Shown here in pieces: positions 7,913-16,622 of a stretch of 64,000 nt of DNA. Positions within the stretch are counted from its first letter, which is position 1. Each line of letters opens with the position of its first letter. The notes beneath the pieces are model-generated. The model worked only from the letters and a program-made list of their open reading frames with translations. It did not search any database and was not told the origin of the DNA. Location of the stretch: the NCBI RefSeq assembly GCF_030813695.1, contig NZ_JAUSVA010000002.1:4650001-4714000 (forward strand). The letters are read 5' to 3'. Source of the stretch: Kitasatospora herbaricolor. GTDB lineage: Bacteria; Actinomycetota; Actinomycetes; Streptomycetales; Streptomycetaceae. The position numbers and the translations under genes were made by a program.

Positions 7913-9340
7913 TCAGAGCAGCCCGCCGCCCGCGGGGGGCCGCTGGTCCAGCTGGAGCACGGAGGCGGGCAGCGACCGGCCGCTGTTGTAGTCGGTGGTG
8001 TTGTCCGCCTTGGTCACCACGATGGCGATGATGATGATCACCAGCACGATCACGCCGAGGATGATCCCGACCACCACCAGCGCGGTCGAGCAGCCGTTGT
8101 TGTTCGTGGCCGGCACCGGGGCGAACACCGGCTGCTGCATCGGCATCGGCGCGGGCGTGTGCGCCTGCTGCGGGAACGGCGGCGGCGTCTGCGGGTGGAA
8201 GCCGTGCGGCGGCGGCGTCCGGTACTGCGGCTGCGCGAAGGGCTGCGGCGTGTGCGGGGCCGGCGTGCTGTACGGCGGCGGCGGCGTCTGCGGGCCGTAC
8301 TGCGGCGAGGTGTGCACCGGCTGGTACGGCTGCGCGACCTGCGGGGCGGGCGTCCTGAGGTCGCCAGGCACCTGCGGCATGTTGGTGAGCGAGGTGGAGG
8401 CGTGCGCCGAGCGCGGGCCCTCGTTGATCACCAGCGGGGTGCTGGCCTGCAAGGGGCTGCCGGCGCCGCCGCCGAGCACCCGCTCGACCTCCTCGCGCAT
8501 CGCCTCGGCGGTCGGGAACCGGTGCGCCGGGTCCTTGCGCAGGGCGCGGGCCACCAGGGCGTCGACGGCCGGCGTGATCGCCCGGTTCAGCGAGGACGGC
8601 GCCGGCGGCTCCTCCTGCACGTGCTTGTACGCGATCGAGAACGGGGAGTCCCCGTCGAACGGCAGCTGGCCGGTGAGCAGCTCGAACAGCATGCAGCCGA
8701 CCGAGTACAGGTCGGAGCGGGCGTCCACGCTCTTGCCGAGCGCCTGCTCGGGGGAGAGGTACTGCGGGGTGCCGACGACCATGCCGGTCTGGGTCATCGA
8801 GGTGACACCGGACTGCAGCGCGCGGGCGATGCCGAAGTCCATCACCTTGACGACGCCCTTGCGGTCGAACATCACGTTGCCGGGCTTGATGTCGCGGTGG
8901 ACCAGGCCCGCGTCGTGCGAGGCCTCCAGCGCGGCCAGCACCCCGGCGGTGATCTTCAGCGCCCGCTCGGCGGGCATCGCGCCGTACTGGGCGATCGCCT
9001 CGTTGAGGACGTCGCGCAGCGGCTGGCCCTCGACGAGCTGCATCACGATGTACGGGGTGGTGGCGCCGTCGGCGGCGACGTCCTCGCCGGAGTCGTAGAC
9101 CGTGACGATGTTGGTGTGCTCGAGCCGGGCGACGGCCTGGGCCTCGCGGCGGAAGCGCTCGCGGAAGGACTGCTCCCGGCCCAGCTCGGTGTGCAGGGTC
9201 TTCACCGCGACCTGGCGGTCCAGCACGTTGTCGTACGCCAGGTGGACGGAGGCCATGCCGCCCTCGCCGAGCAGGTGCTGAAGCTCGTACCTGCCGTTGC
9301 CCAGGGAGTAGCCCTGACCCGCGGTGCCGCCCTCGCTCAT
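7913..9340 (-). CDS. membrane Ser/Thr protein kinase with short external tail
   Basis: A 475-aa Hanks-type kinase. Kinase domain about 17-285 with GEGGMASV, VAVKTLH (K47), HRDIKPGN, DFGIAR and GTPQYLSPEQ, all catalytic residues present. Then a Pro/Gln/Tyr-rich juxtamembrane region, one strongly hydrophobic helix (about 412-438), and only about 35 external residues. The activation loops of this and the neighbouring kinase are nearly identical, which fits an old tandem duplication. It is unlikely to sense through its small exterior; interaction with partners or the first kinase is plausible. AGAGGA precedes the ATG at 9340. Confidence 0.9.
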   Translation of the reverse strand: MSEGGTAGQGYSLGNGRYELQHLLGEGGMASVHLAYDNVLDRQVAVKTLHTELGREQSFRERFRREAQAVARLEHTNIVTVYDSGEDVAADGATTPYIVMQLVEGQPLRDVLNEAIAQYGAMPAERALKITAGVLAALEASHDAGLVHRDIKPGNVMFDRKGVVKVMDFGIARALQSGVTSMTQTGMVVGTPQYLSPEQALGKSVDARSDLYSVGCMLFELLTGQLPFDGDSPFSIAYKHVQEEPPAPSSLNRAITPAVDALVARALRKDPAHRFPTAEAMREEVERVLGGGAGSPLQASTPLVINEGPRSAHASTSLTNMPQVPGDLRTPAPQVAQPYQPVHTSPQYGPQTPPPPYSTPAPHTPQPFAQPQYRTPPPHGFHPQTPPPFPQQAHTPAPMPMQQPVFAPVPATNNNGCSTALVVVGIILGVIVLVIIIIAIVVTKADNTTDYNSGRSLPASVLQLDQRPPAGGGLL

Positions 9341-9550
9341 GGTCCTCTGCTCCCCCTCGGCCGTGGTGACACCCCGGCCGTGACGTTCGGTATCGTCCGT
9401 GCGGACCGGGCTCCGCCACCGGCCGGCCCGACCCCCGCCGCGGCCTCGGGGGGCCTGCGACAGGGGCCAGGGTATCGGCTCGACGGCCCACCGCTCTGTG
9501 CAGGGCCGACACTGTGACCCTGCTGCGACACCCCGCGGGCGGCCGCCCGC

Positions 9551-10165
9551 CTACAGGTACGGGCCGGAGCGCATGCCCCGCCCCTCGCCCGGCTCCTCCA
9601 GGTCGGGCTCGGCACCGTGCAGACCGGGCGGGAGCGCCCGCCGCATCTGCTCCAACTGCGCCCGGGCGGCCATCTGCTGGGCGAACAGCGCGGTCTGGAT
9701 ACCGTGGAAGAGACCCTCCAGCCACCCCACCAGCTGGGCCTGCGCGATCCGCAGCTCGGCCTCGGTCGGGATGGTGTCCTCGGTGAACGGCAGCGACAGC
9801 CGCTCCAGCTCCGCCACCAGTTCGGGCGCCAGCCCGAGTTCCAGCTCCTTGATGGAGCTGGCGTGGATGTCCTTCAGCCGGACCCTGCTGGCCTCGTCCA
9901 GAGGAGCCGCCCGGACCTCCTCCAGCAGCTGCTTGATCATGCTGCCGATCCGCATGACCTTGGCCGGCTGCTCCACCATCTCGGTCACCGGGAGTTCGCG
10001 GGGCTCGAACCCGTCCTCCTCGCCGAGCCGGGTGAAGCCCTGGCCCACCGGCATCCCGTCCGGCCCGACGATCAGCACCTTGGGGCCGTCCTGCGACTGG
10101 CCGCCCGACGCCTGGGACGACTCCTGCTGCGAGTGCTCGTTCATCGGCTTCGTCATGAATCCCAT
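9551..10165 (-). CDS. bpa: bacterial proteasome activator Bpa (PafE)
   Basis: ATP-independent ring activator of the actinobacterial 20S proteasome, counterpart of M. tuberculosis Rv3780. The 204-aa protein matches the family by its conserved core (GPDGMPVGQGF, a four-helix region from about 60 to 175 with TIPTEAELRIAQAQLVGWLEG in pieces) and by its C-terminus SGPYL, which corresponds to the GQYL motif that docks into proteasome alpha-ring pockets. Gln to Pro at the second motif position is notable. A purine-rich GAGAGAG precedes ATG 10165; ATG 10156 is an alternative. It lies upstream of two Ser/Thr kinases in the same direction. Confidence 0.88.
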   Translation of the reverse strand: MGFMTKPMNEHSQQESSQASGGQSQDGPKVLIVGPDGMPVGQGFTRLGEEDGFEPRELPVTEMVEQPAKVMRIGSMIKQLLEEVRAAPLDEASRVRLKDIHASSIKELELGLAPELVAELERLSLPFTEDTIPTEAELRIAQAQLVGWLEGLFHGIQTALFAQQMAARAQLEQMRRALPPGLHGAEPDLEEPGEGRGMRSGPYL

Positions 10166-10398
10166 TCTCTCTCACCGGGCTTCGGTCCAGGGAAGACCCC
10201 GGCCCGTACCGCGCCCCGGCCGGTGCCTTCCGGCGGCCGGCGGCGCCCGTGGCCGGGCCCTCCCCGGGCGCCCGCCGGCAGATCCGCGGGCGGGCACCCC
10301 CCCGGTCGTGTGCGACCGTCACGCAGATGATCTGCCGGACCGTCAGATCGGTCAAACGGCGGGACCTGCCGGACGGCCGGGAGCGGCCGGTACCCCGC

Positions 10399-11628
10399 TC
10401 AGCCGCGGCGCATCCGCAGCCCGACCAGGGCGAGGCCGCTGCCGATCAGGGCCAGGCCGGCGCCGAGCGGCAGCTGCAAGGTCGACGAGTCGGTCCAGCG
10501 GGTGGGTGCGGCGACCGGGCCGGCCACCTCGACGGCGTCCGGACCGGCGGCCAGGGCCTGCGGGGACCCGCCCGCGGTGCCGGCGTCCGGCGGGGCCGGG
10601 GCCACGTCCTCGTCCACCGTGCCGCCGGCGGCCGGCGGCTCGACCCGGAAGCGCCCGCCCGGCCCCGGCGAGGCGGGGCCGAAGTGGTGCCGGTAGGCCT
10701 GCGCGCGGTCGGCGGGGAGCAGCCGGTCGGGCACCGGGTGGCGGGCGTCCCGCCCGGGGCCGGCCGGATCCGCGAACGGCGCGACGGACGGCACGGACGG
10801 CACGGACGGCGGCGAGCTCGACGGGGAGGAGGGCGCGACGGGCCCCTGCACGGCGGGGGACGGCAGGACGTCACCCTCCGGCCGCGGTTCGGCGGGGGAG
10901 GGCTCCGCCGTCGGCGAGGGCCCGGCCTGGTGCCCGGGGCCCGGACCCGCGCCGGGCCGGCCCGCGCCGGGGGAGCCTGGTGCGGAGGGGGTACGGGTGG
11001 TGGGCACCGGGGACGGCCCGGGCGCCGGTACGCCCGTGTCGGACCCGCCCGCCCCGGCGGACGGCTCCGCCGACGGGGACTCCTCGGTGTCCGGGGGCGC
11101 CGGGGTGTCCGGGGGCTGCGGGTCGGCGGACGGCACCTCGGCGGACGGCCCGTCGCCGGCCTGCGGCTCGTCGCCGGTCTGCGGCTCGGCATCAGCCGGG
11201 GCGGCGGTGTCGGCGTCGGGGGCGGCCGGGGCGGCGGTGTCGGCCCCGGCCGGGGACGGATCGGCCGGCGACAGACCCAGGGGCGGCGGCGGGGCGGCGG
11301 CCCGCATCACGGCGAACGGCAGGGCGGCGAACGGCAGGCCCGGCAGCGAGACCACGGCGGCGGCCCCGGCCGGCGGGGCCGCGGGCCGAAGCACCAGTGA
11401 CCCGACGGGGGCGTCCGCCGCGCGCCGGACGAGCGCACCGCCCTCCTCGCCGGGCGCCGAGGCGACGGCGGGCGGGGAGAGCAGCAGCGGGAGGGCGAGG
11501 CCGGCCGCCGCGGCCCAACAGGCGGCGGCCGGCCGGTGGCGTCCGCCGGCGGGGGCACCGGCACCGGAACGGGCGCGGGTCGGCCCGGCGGGAGGGAGCT
11601 CGGAGAACACGTACGAAGATGCGGCCAC
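10399..11628 (-). CDS. Pro/Ala/Ser-rich membrane-anchored surface protein
   Basis: Unrecognised protein of 409 aa. It has an N-terminal hydrophobic segment (about 35-57, ACWAAAAGLALPLLLSPP) that looks like a signal peptide or anchor, a long low-complexity region rich in Pro, Ala, Ser, Asp and Glu (about 115-330) with short repeats such as PSVPSVPSV, and a C-terminal hydrophobic helix ending GLRMRRG. The hydrophobic helix plus basic tail resembles a sortase-type end, but no LPxTG or LAxTG is visible. GTG start; only a weak AAGGA upstream. No enzymatic motif; probably a wall-spanning stalk protein. Confidence 0.6.
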   Translation of the reverse strand: MAASSYVFSELPPAGPTRARSGAGAPAGGRHRPAAACWAAAAGLALPLLLSPPAVASAPGEEGGALVRRAADAPVGSLVLRPAAPPAGAAAVVSLPGLPFAALPFAVMRAAAPPPPLGLSPADPSPAGADTAAPAAPDADTAAPADAEPQTGDEPQAGDGPSAEVPSADPQPPDTPAPPDTEESPSAEPSAGAGGSDTGVPAPGPSPVPTTRTPSAPGSPGAGRPGAGPGPGHQAGPSPTAEPSPAEPRPEGDVLPSPAVQGPVAPSSPSSSPPSVPSVPSVAPFADPAGPGRDARHPVPDRLLPADRAQAYRHHFGPASPGPGGRFRVEPPAAGGTVDEDVAPAPPDAGTAGGSPQALAAGPDAVEVAGPVAAPTRWTDSSTLQLPLGAGLALIGSGLALVGLRMRRG

Positions 11629-11808
11629 GGACGGAGGTCCTTCCGACGGCCGACCGCGCTTCGGCGCGGCCGGCGGCGGGACAGCTCCCCTCCAGCCTCA
11701 CACAACCCGACAATCCGGGCATTCCGAACAAGATCGGACACCGTACGTCACCCGGCCGCCTCGCCTCCCGCCGGCGCCGCCGGTACGGACCTCACGCCCG
11801 TGCCGGCC

Positions 11809-12786
11809 TCACACCCGCAGGACCACCTTGCCCACCTGCGTGCCCGACTCCAGCAGGCGGTGGCCGGCGCCCGCCTCGGACAGCGGCAGCACCTGGTGCA
11901 CCACCGGCCGGACCACCCCGCCCTCGATCAGCGGCCAGACGTGCTCGCGCACGGCCGCGACGATCGCCGCCTTCTCCGCCAGCGGCCGGCCGCGCAGCGA
12001 GGTGGCCACCACGGCCGCCCGCTTCGCCAGCAGCGCGCCGAGGTTCAGCTCGGCCTTCACCCCGCCCTGCAGACCGATGATCACCAGCCGCCCGTTCAGG
12101 GCCAGCGAAGCCACGTTCCGCTCCAGGTACTTGGCTCCCATGATGTCCAGCACCACGTCCACGCCGGCCCCGCCGGTCGCCTCCCGGACGGCCTCCGCGA
12201 AGTCCTGCTCGCGGTAGTTGATGCCGACGTCCGCGCCCAGTTCGGCGCAGCGCGCGAGCTTCCCGGCGCTGCCGGCGGTCACCAGCACCCGCGCGCCGAC
12301 CGCCTTCGCCAGCTGGATCGCCATCGTCCCGATCCCGCTCGCACCGCCGTGCAGCAGCACCGTCTCGGTCGGACGCAGGTGCGCCACCATGAAGAGGTTC
12401 GACCAGACCGTCGCCGTCACCTCGGGCAACGCGGCCGCCTCCTCCAGGCTCACCCCCTTGGGCACCGGCAGCAGTTGCCCGACCGGCACCGCCACCCGCT
12501 CCGCGTACCCGCCGCCGGCCAGCAGCGCGCACACCTCGTCGCCGACGCCCCAGCCGGAGACCCCGGCGCCGAGCGCGACGATCCGCCCGGAGCACTCCAG
12601 CCCCGGGTACGGGGAGGCACCGGGCGGCGGGTCGTAGAAGCCCTGGCGCTGCAGCAGATCGGCCCGGTTCACGGCGGTGGCCACGACCTCGACCAGCACC
12701 TCGCCCTCACCGGGCACGGGATCGGGGACTTCGGCCCAGGTCAGCGCTTCGGGGCCGCCTGGCTGGGGAACGGTGATGGCTCGCAT
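11809..12786 (-). CDS. NAD(P)H-quinone oxidoreductase, zeta-crystallin type
   Basis: Medium-chain dehydrogenase/reductase superfamily, quinone oxidoreductase branch (325 aa). Seen are the N-terminal GroES-like domain (MRAITVPQPGGPEAL, AVNRADLLQRQGFYDPPPG) and the Rossmann domain with the nucleotide motif LLHGGASGIGTMAIQLAK. No zinc-binding cysteines are present, as expected for this branch. Length matches the family. The ATG at 12786 begins the conserved domain; the frame stays open upstream only because of high GC. Divergent from the ion-channel gene. Natural substrate unknown. Confidence 0.88.
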   Translation of the reverse strand: MRAITVPQPGGPEALTWAEVPDPVPGEGEVLVEVVATAVNRADLLQRQGFYDPPPGASPYPGLECSGRIVALGAGVSGWGVGDEVCALLAGGGYAERVAVPVGQLLPVPKGVSLEEAAALPEVTATVWSNLFMVAHLRPTETVLLHGGASGIGTMAIQLAKAVGARVLVTAGSAGKLARCAELGADVGINYREQDFAEAVREATGGAGVDVVLDIMGAKYLERNVASLALNGRLVIIGLQGGVKAELNLGALLAKRAAVVATSLRGRPLAEKAAIVAAVREHVWPLIEGGVVRPVVHQVLPLSEAGAGHRLLESGTQVGKVVLRV

Positions 12787-12933
12787 GCCCGCCACGCTAC
12801 GCCCGCCGGACGGCCCGCCGGCGGACGACCGGCTGACGCGCGGCCGACGAGCGGCGGAGCGGGGCCCCGGGGCGGGCCGCCGGCCGCGCGGCGGTGTCAG
12901 TTCCGGTCCCCGGGCCACCGCATGATTCTTCGT

Positions 12934-14049
12934 ATGACCATCGACAGACCACCACCCCGGCCGGACGCCAGGCCGTCGCGGCTGCGATTGGCCGGCATCG
13001 GCGCCAGGAGCGTCGCCGAGGGCGGAACGGACTCGGACCGCCAGATCGCCCTGCCCAGCCGTCGCGGCGCCCCGCCGCTGCGGCAGGTGCTCAAGCGCCT
13101 GCTGCTGGCCCTCGGGGTGCTGGCCCTGACGACCCTGATCGTCTGGGCCGACCGCGGCGGGTACAACGACAACGCCGACGGCCGGGTCGACCTCCTGGAC
13201 GCCGCCTACTACGCCACCGTCACCCTCTCCACCACCGGCTACGGGGACATCACCCCGGTCAGCGACACGGCGAGGCTGATCAACATCTTCGTGATCACCC
13301 CGCTGCGGGTGGTCTTCCTGATCATCCTGGTCGGCACCACCCTGGAGGTGCTGACCGAACGCACCCGCCAGCAATGGCGCATCGGACGCTGGAGGTCCAC
13401 CGTGCGCGAGCACACCGTCGTCATCGGCTACGGCACCAAGGGGCGCACCGCCGTGGACACCCTGCTCGGCCAGGGCATCCGCAAGGACTCGATCGTCGTG
13501 GTCGACCCGCAGCAGAAGGTGGTCGACCAGGCCGCCCGGGACGGCCTGGTCGGCGTGGTCGGCGACGCCACCCGCACGGACACCCTGCTGCGGGCCGAAC
13601 TGCCGCGGGCGGCGCAGGTCGTGGTCGCCCCTGAGCGCGACGACACCGCCGTCCTGATCACCCTGACGGCCCGTCAGCTGAACAAGAGCGCCACGGTGGT
13701 CGCCGCCGTCCGGGAGGACGAGAACGCCCCGCTGCTGCGTCAGAGCGGCGCCGACGTGGTGGTGACCAGTTCCAGCTCGGCGGGCCGGCTGCTGGGCATG
13801 TCGATGCTCAGCCCGCACGCCGGGTCGGTGATGGAGGACCTGCTCACCTACGGCACCGGCCTGGACGTCGTCGAGCGCCCGGTCACCAGGGCCGAGGCCG
13901 GGCACAGCCCGCGCGAGTGCGCGGACCTGGTGGTGGCCGTGGTCCGCGGGCGCCGGGTGCTCAACTACACCGACCCGGAGGCGGCGGTCCTGCAGCTCAC
14001 CGACCGGGTCATCACCATCCGGCCGGCCGGACCGGCGACCACGGGCTGA
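12934..14049 (+). CDS. two-TM potassium channel with RCK (TrkA-N) domain
   Basis: A 371-aa ligand-gated-type K+ channel subunit. Two membrane helices (about 52-71 and 116-138) flank a pore loop with the selectivity filter TTGYGD (T100-D105). A cytosolic RCK_N domain follows (about 150-275, VVIGYGTKGRTAVDTLL) and then a shorter C-terminal regulatory region. ATG 12934 is chosen because CATGAT lies 7 nt upstream as a leaderless -10 candidate; ATG 12922 is in frame and possible. Neither has a Shine-Dalgarno. Likely tetrameric, gated by a cytosolic ligand. Confidence 0.88.
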   Translation: MTIDRPPPRPDARPSRLRLAGIGARSVAEGGTDSDRQIALPSRRGAPPLRQVLKRLLLALGVLALTTLIVWADRGGYNDNADGRVDLLDAAYYATVTLSTTGYGDITPVSDTARLINIFVITPLRVVFLIILVGTTLEVLTERTRQQWRIGRWRSTVREHTVVIGYGTKGRTAVDTLLGQGIRKDSIVVVDPQQKVVDQAARDGLVGVVGDATRTDTLLRAELPRAAQVVVAPERDDTAVLITLTARQLNKSATVVAAVREDENAPLLRQSGADVVVTSSSSAGRLLGMSMLSPHAGSVMEDLLTYGTGLDVVERPVTRAEAGHSPRECADLVVAVVRGRRVLNYTDPEAAVLQLTDRVITIRPAGPATTG

Positions 14050-14100
14050 CGGCTGCCGCCCGCCCCACCGGGCGGACCGTTCCGGGCCCGTCCGTTGCGG

Positions 14101-14153
14101 GCACCGGCAGGGCCGTCCGCCGCACCGGCAGGAGCGTTCAGGGCACCGGCAGG
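14101..14153. repeat. GCACCGGCAGG, three copies at exact 21-bp spacing
   Basis: The 11-mer GCACCGGCAGG occurs at 14101, 14122 and 14143, a precise 21-bp period with diverged sequence in between. It spans the moeA stop codon (14138-14140) and the short gap to the convergent channel gene; it may be a slippage product of the moeA 3' end. Confidence 0.6.
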
Positions 14154-15499
14154 AGTTCCACCGGGGCGCCCGCCGGCACGCCGCCGGGCGGCACCACCGC
14201 GAGGGCCTCGGCCAGCGCCAGTCCGCGCAGCATCGCCGGCCCGCCGAAGGCCTGGGCCACGGCGCCGCGCGGGCCCCGCCGGACGGGCAGCAGGCGGGTG
14301 TCGTGCGGGTGGCCGGGCAGCGGCTCGGCGGCCGGGGTGACGCACGGGTCGGCGGCGGCCCGGCCGGCCAGCGCGTGCAGCAGCGGCAGGGCCAGCGTGA
14401 CGGTGCCGGCGACGGCCGCCAGCGGGTTGCCGGGCAGTCCCACCAGGTGGCGGCCGTCCGCGAGTTCGGCCAGCACCATCGGGTGCCCGGGCCGGACGGC
14501 GACGCCGTCGACCAGCAGCCGGGCGCCCGCCGCCTCCAGTGCCCGGTGCAGGAAGTCGACCGGCCCGGCGGCGGTGCCGCCGGTGGTGACGACGACGTCG
14601 GCGGGCGAGTGCCGGACGGCGTCCCGCAGCAGCCCGAAGTCGTCGCGGACCTGGCGGCGGCCGAGCACCTCGGCTCCGGCCGCGCGCAGCCAGGGCAGCA
14701 GCAGCGGCCCGAGCGCGTCCCGGACCCGGCCGGGCTGCGGGAGCCCGGACTCCAGCAGTTCGTCGCCCAGTACGAGCAGTTCGACGGTGGGGCGGCGGTG
14801 CACGGCCAGCAGGTCGTGGCCGCAGGCGGCGGCCAGGCCGAGCACGGACGGGCCGACCGGTGTCCCGGCCGGCAGCAGGTGGTCGCCGCGGTGGCACTCC
14901 TGCCCGCGCGGCCGGACGTCCTGCCCAGGGGCCAGGCTGCCCGGGGTGCGGTCGTGCAGCAGGGCGCCGTCCGCTCGGCCGTGCTCGCGCCGCAGCACGG
15001 CGGTGGCGCCGGGCGGCAGCTGGGCGCCGGTGGCGATCTCCACGGCGGCACCGTCGGCCAGCACCCCGGCCGGCTGTCCGGCCAGCAGCCGGCCCGCCGG
15101 GCGCCAGGGGCCGGGGCCGGAGACGGCCCAGCCGTCCATCGCCGAGGTGTCGAAGGCGGGCAGATCGGTGAGCGCGGTGAGCGGCTCGGCTAGGGTCCGG
15201 CCGATCGCCTCGGCGAGGTCCACCCGCAGCGGTGCCAGGGGCCGGTCGCCGGCCCGCCGGGCCCTCTCGCGGGCCTGCTGCCAGGAGAGTTCGCCCACCG
15301 GCGGGGCGGCCGGCGGCGGGACGCCCGGGTCGCCGGTCCCGAGGCCCGGAGCACCGTCGCCCGGAGCACCGTCGCCAGGAGCACCGTCGTCCGCACCGTG
15401 GCCAGGTGCGCCGTGCAGCGGCTCCCGCCGGCCGGAGGCGCCCGGTACGGCGGCGTCCGCCGCGGACGCACCCGGCCCGGCGCCCGTCAGGATGCTCAC
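14138..15499 (-). CDS. moeA: molybdopterin molybdotransferase MoeA
   Basis: Inserts molybdate into adenylylated molybdopterin, the last step of Mo-cofactor formation. The 453-aa protein has the MoeA core from about residue 70: EAIGRTLAEPL, FDTSAMDGWAV (catalytic Asp region), GEL-like GDELLESGLPQPG, and the MPT-binding TTGGTAAGPVDFL and LPGNPLAAV motifs. The first 65 residues are an unusual Gly/Ala/Pro/Asp tract containing repeated GAPGDGAPGDGAPG, absent from typical MoeA. GTG start overlaps the stop of the upstream small gene by 4 nt (GTGA), so translation is coupled. Confidence 0.9.
   Translation of the reverse strand: MSILTGAGPGASAADAAVPGASGRREPLHGAPGHGADDGAPGDGAPGDGAPGLGTGDPGVPPPAAPPVGELSWQQARERARRAGDRPLAPLRVDLAEAIGRTLAEPLTALTDLPAFDTSAMDGWAVSGPGPWRPAGRLLAGQPAGVLADGAAVEIATGAQLPPGATAVLRREHGRADGALLHDRTPGSLAPGQDVRPRGQECHRGDHLLPAGTPVGPSVLGLAAACGHDLLAVHRRPTVELLVLGDELLESGLPQPGRVRDALGPLLLPWLRAAGAEVLGRRQVRDDFGLLRDAVRHSPADVVVTTGGTAAGPVDFLHRALEAAGARLLVDGVAVRPGHPMVLAELADGRHLVGLPGNPLAAVAGTVTLALPLLHALAGRAAADPCVTPAAEPLPGHPHDTRLLPVRRGPRGAVAQAFGGPAMLRGLALAEALAVVPPGGVPAGAPVELLPVP
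15348..15392. repeat. 15-bp tandem repeat in moeA 5' coding region
   Basis: Three units of GGAGCACCGTCGCCC type start at 15348, 15363 and 15378 with one or two differences. They keep frame and encode the GDGAP repeats of the MoeA N-terminal extension. Confidence 0.75.
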
Positions 15500-15756
15500 G
15501 TCCCCTCCGGTCGGGCGGCCGCCCAGCGCTCGGCGACGGCCGTCGCCCGCTTGTTGGCCTCTTCGACGGCCTGCGCCCCGCCGCCCCGCAGGGCGGCGGC
15601 GTAGCCCACCAGGAAGGCGGTCAGCGGCGCCGCCGGCCGGGCCACCCCGTGGGCGACCACCCTGGTCATGTCCAGCAGCCCGGGTACGTCGACGTCGAGC
15701 TCGATGCCCAGCTCGGTGCAGACCTCGGCGATCCAGTCGTCCAGCGTGCGCTCCAT
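15496..15756 (-). CDS. small DUF6457-like protein linked to Mo cofactor genes
   Basis: An 86-aa protein (MERTLDDWIAEVCTELG at its start, then LLDMTRVVAHGVARPAAPLTAFLVGYAAAL in pieces) matching the small DUF6457-type proteins found beside or fused to MobA in actinobacteria. Mostly helical, no catalytic motif visible. ATG 15756 is preceded by GGGGCT; a longer reading has no conserved sequence. Its stop overlaps the moeA start by 4 nt, and mobA lies 131 nt upstream, so a role in molybdenum cofactor handling is inferred from context only. Confidence 0.7.
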   Translation of the reverse strand: MERTLDDWIAEVCTELGIELDVDVPGLLDMTRVVAHGVARPAAPLTAFLVGYAAALRGGGAQAVEEANKRATAVAERWAAARPEGT

Positions 15757-15887
15757 AGCCCCATGCTGCCTGATCCCGGGCCTGCCGCGATGTTGGGGCC
15801 GTGAGCGGCGCGCGTCGTTTCGCTCACGGCCGGGCGGTGCGGGCTGTGAGCTGCGCCGTCCGGGGGGCGCGGCCGGTCGGACCGGCC

Positions 15888-16514
15888 TCACCGGGGTCCG
15901 CGCTCCGCCGGCCGTCCGGCTCCGGTGCGCTCGCGCTCGCGGGCCCGGGCCAGTTCCTCCCAGGTGTCGCAGTCATGGGTGACGCCGTCGGCGTCCGCCA
16001 GCCGCACCGTGCGCAGACCGCCGGTGAGGCGGCGCAGCGGCAGCCCCGCCGGGTCCCCCAAGGCGGCGAGGGCGGACCGCAGCGCCGCGGTGCGGTACGC
16101 GGCGGCGAGCGGCTGGTCCCGGCCCGCCGCGTCCACCAGCAGCACCGCCTCGGGGGCGTCCGGGCCCTGCCCGCCGGGGCCGTCCAGGGCCTCGACCAGG
16201 CGGTGGACGGTCCGCTCGTCCAGGAAGGGCAGGTCTGCGGCGAGCAGCAGCACCACCGGGGCACTCACCTGCGCCAGGCCCGCGGCCACGGCGGCGACCG
16301 GCCCGCCGCCGGGCGGCTGCTCCCTGGTCCAGCGCAGTCCCGTACGGGTGGTCGGCCGGACCGGTCCGACCACCACCGAGGTGGCGGCGCCGGCGCAGGC
16401 GGCGAGCACCCGGTCGAGCAGGGTGCTCGCGCCGACCGTGAGGCCGGGCTTGTCCGCGCCGCCGAGCCGCCGGGCGGCACCGCCGGCGGGCACGATCGCG
16501 TCGTACGGTGTCAT
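15888..16514 (-). CDS. mobA: molybdenum cofactor guanylyltransferase MobA
   Basis: Links GMP to molybdopterin (bis-MGD synthesis). The 208-aa protein has the nucleotidyltransferase signature near its start (IVPAGGAARRLGGADKPGL; family LAGGxSxRMGxxK), the metal-binding acidic site AADLPFLD, and the later GRDQPLAAAY. The start is the ATG at 16514; GATACT lies 6 nt upstream (16521-16526) and there is no Shine-Dalgarno, so the mRNA is probably leaderless. First gene of the mobA - small gene - moeA set. Confidence 0.88.
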   Translation of the reverse strand: MTPYDAIVPAGGAARRLGGADKPGLTVGASTLLDRVLAACAGAATSVVVGPVRPTTRTGLRWTREQPPGGGPVAAVAAGLAQVSAPVVLLLAADLPFLDERTVHRLVEALDGPGGQGPDAPEAVLLVDAAGRDQPLAAAYRTAALRSALAALGDPAGLPLRRLTGGLRTVRLADADGVTHDCDTWEELARARERERTGAGRPAERGPR

Positions 16515-16622
16515 GCCGTCAGTATCCGCCCGGACGGTGCCGGGCCGTCGGTGCCGGGCCTGGCCGGGGCGGTGCCCGGCCGGGGCGGCGTGGCCGGCGG
16601 GGCTCGCGGGGCGGGCGCCGGT

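Noticed and set aside
10399..11628. Sortase-anchored protein
   Set aside because: The C-terminus has the hydrophobic helix and basic tail but no LPxTG or LAxTG motif.
11809..15051. 1080-codon minus-strand frame fusing moeA-opposed sequence to the quinone oxidoreductase
   Set aside because: Only the last 325 codons match a protein family; the rest is a shadow of the channel and moeA genes.
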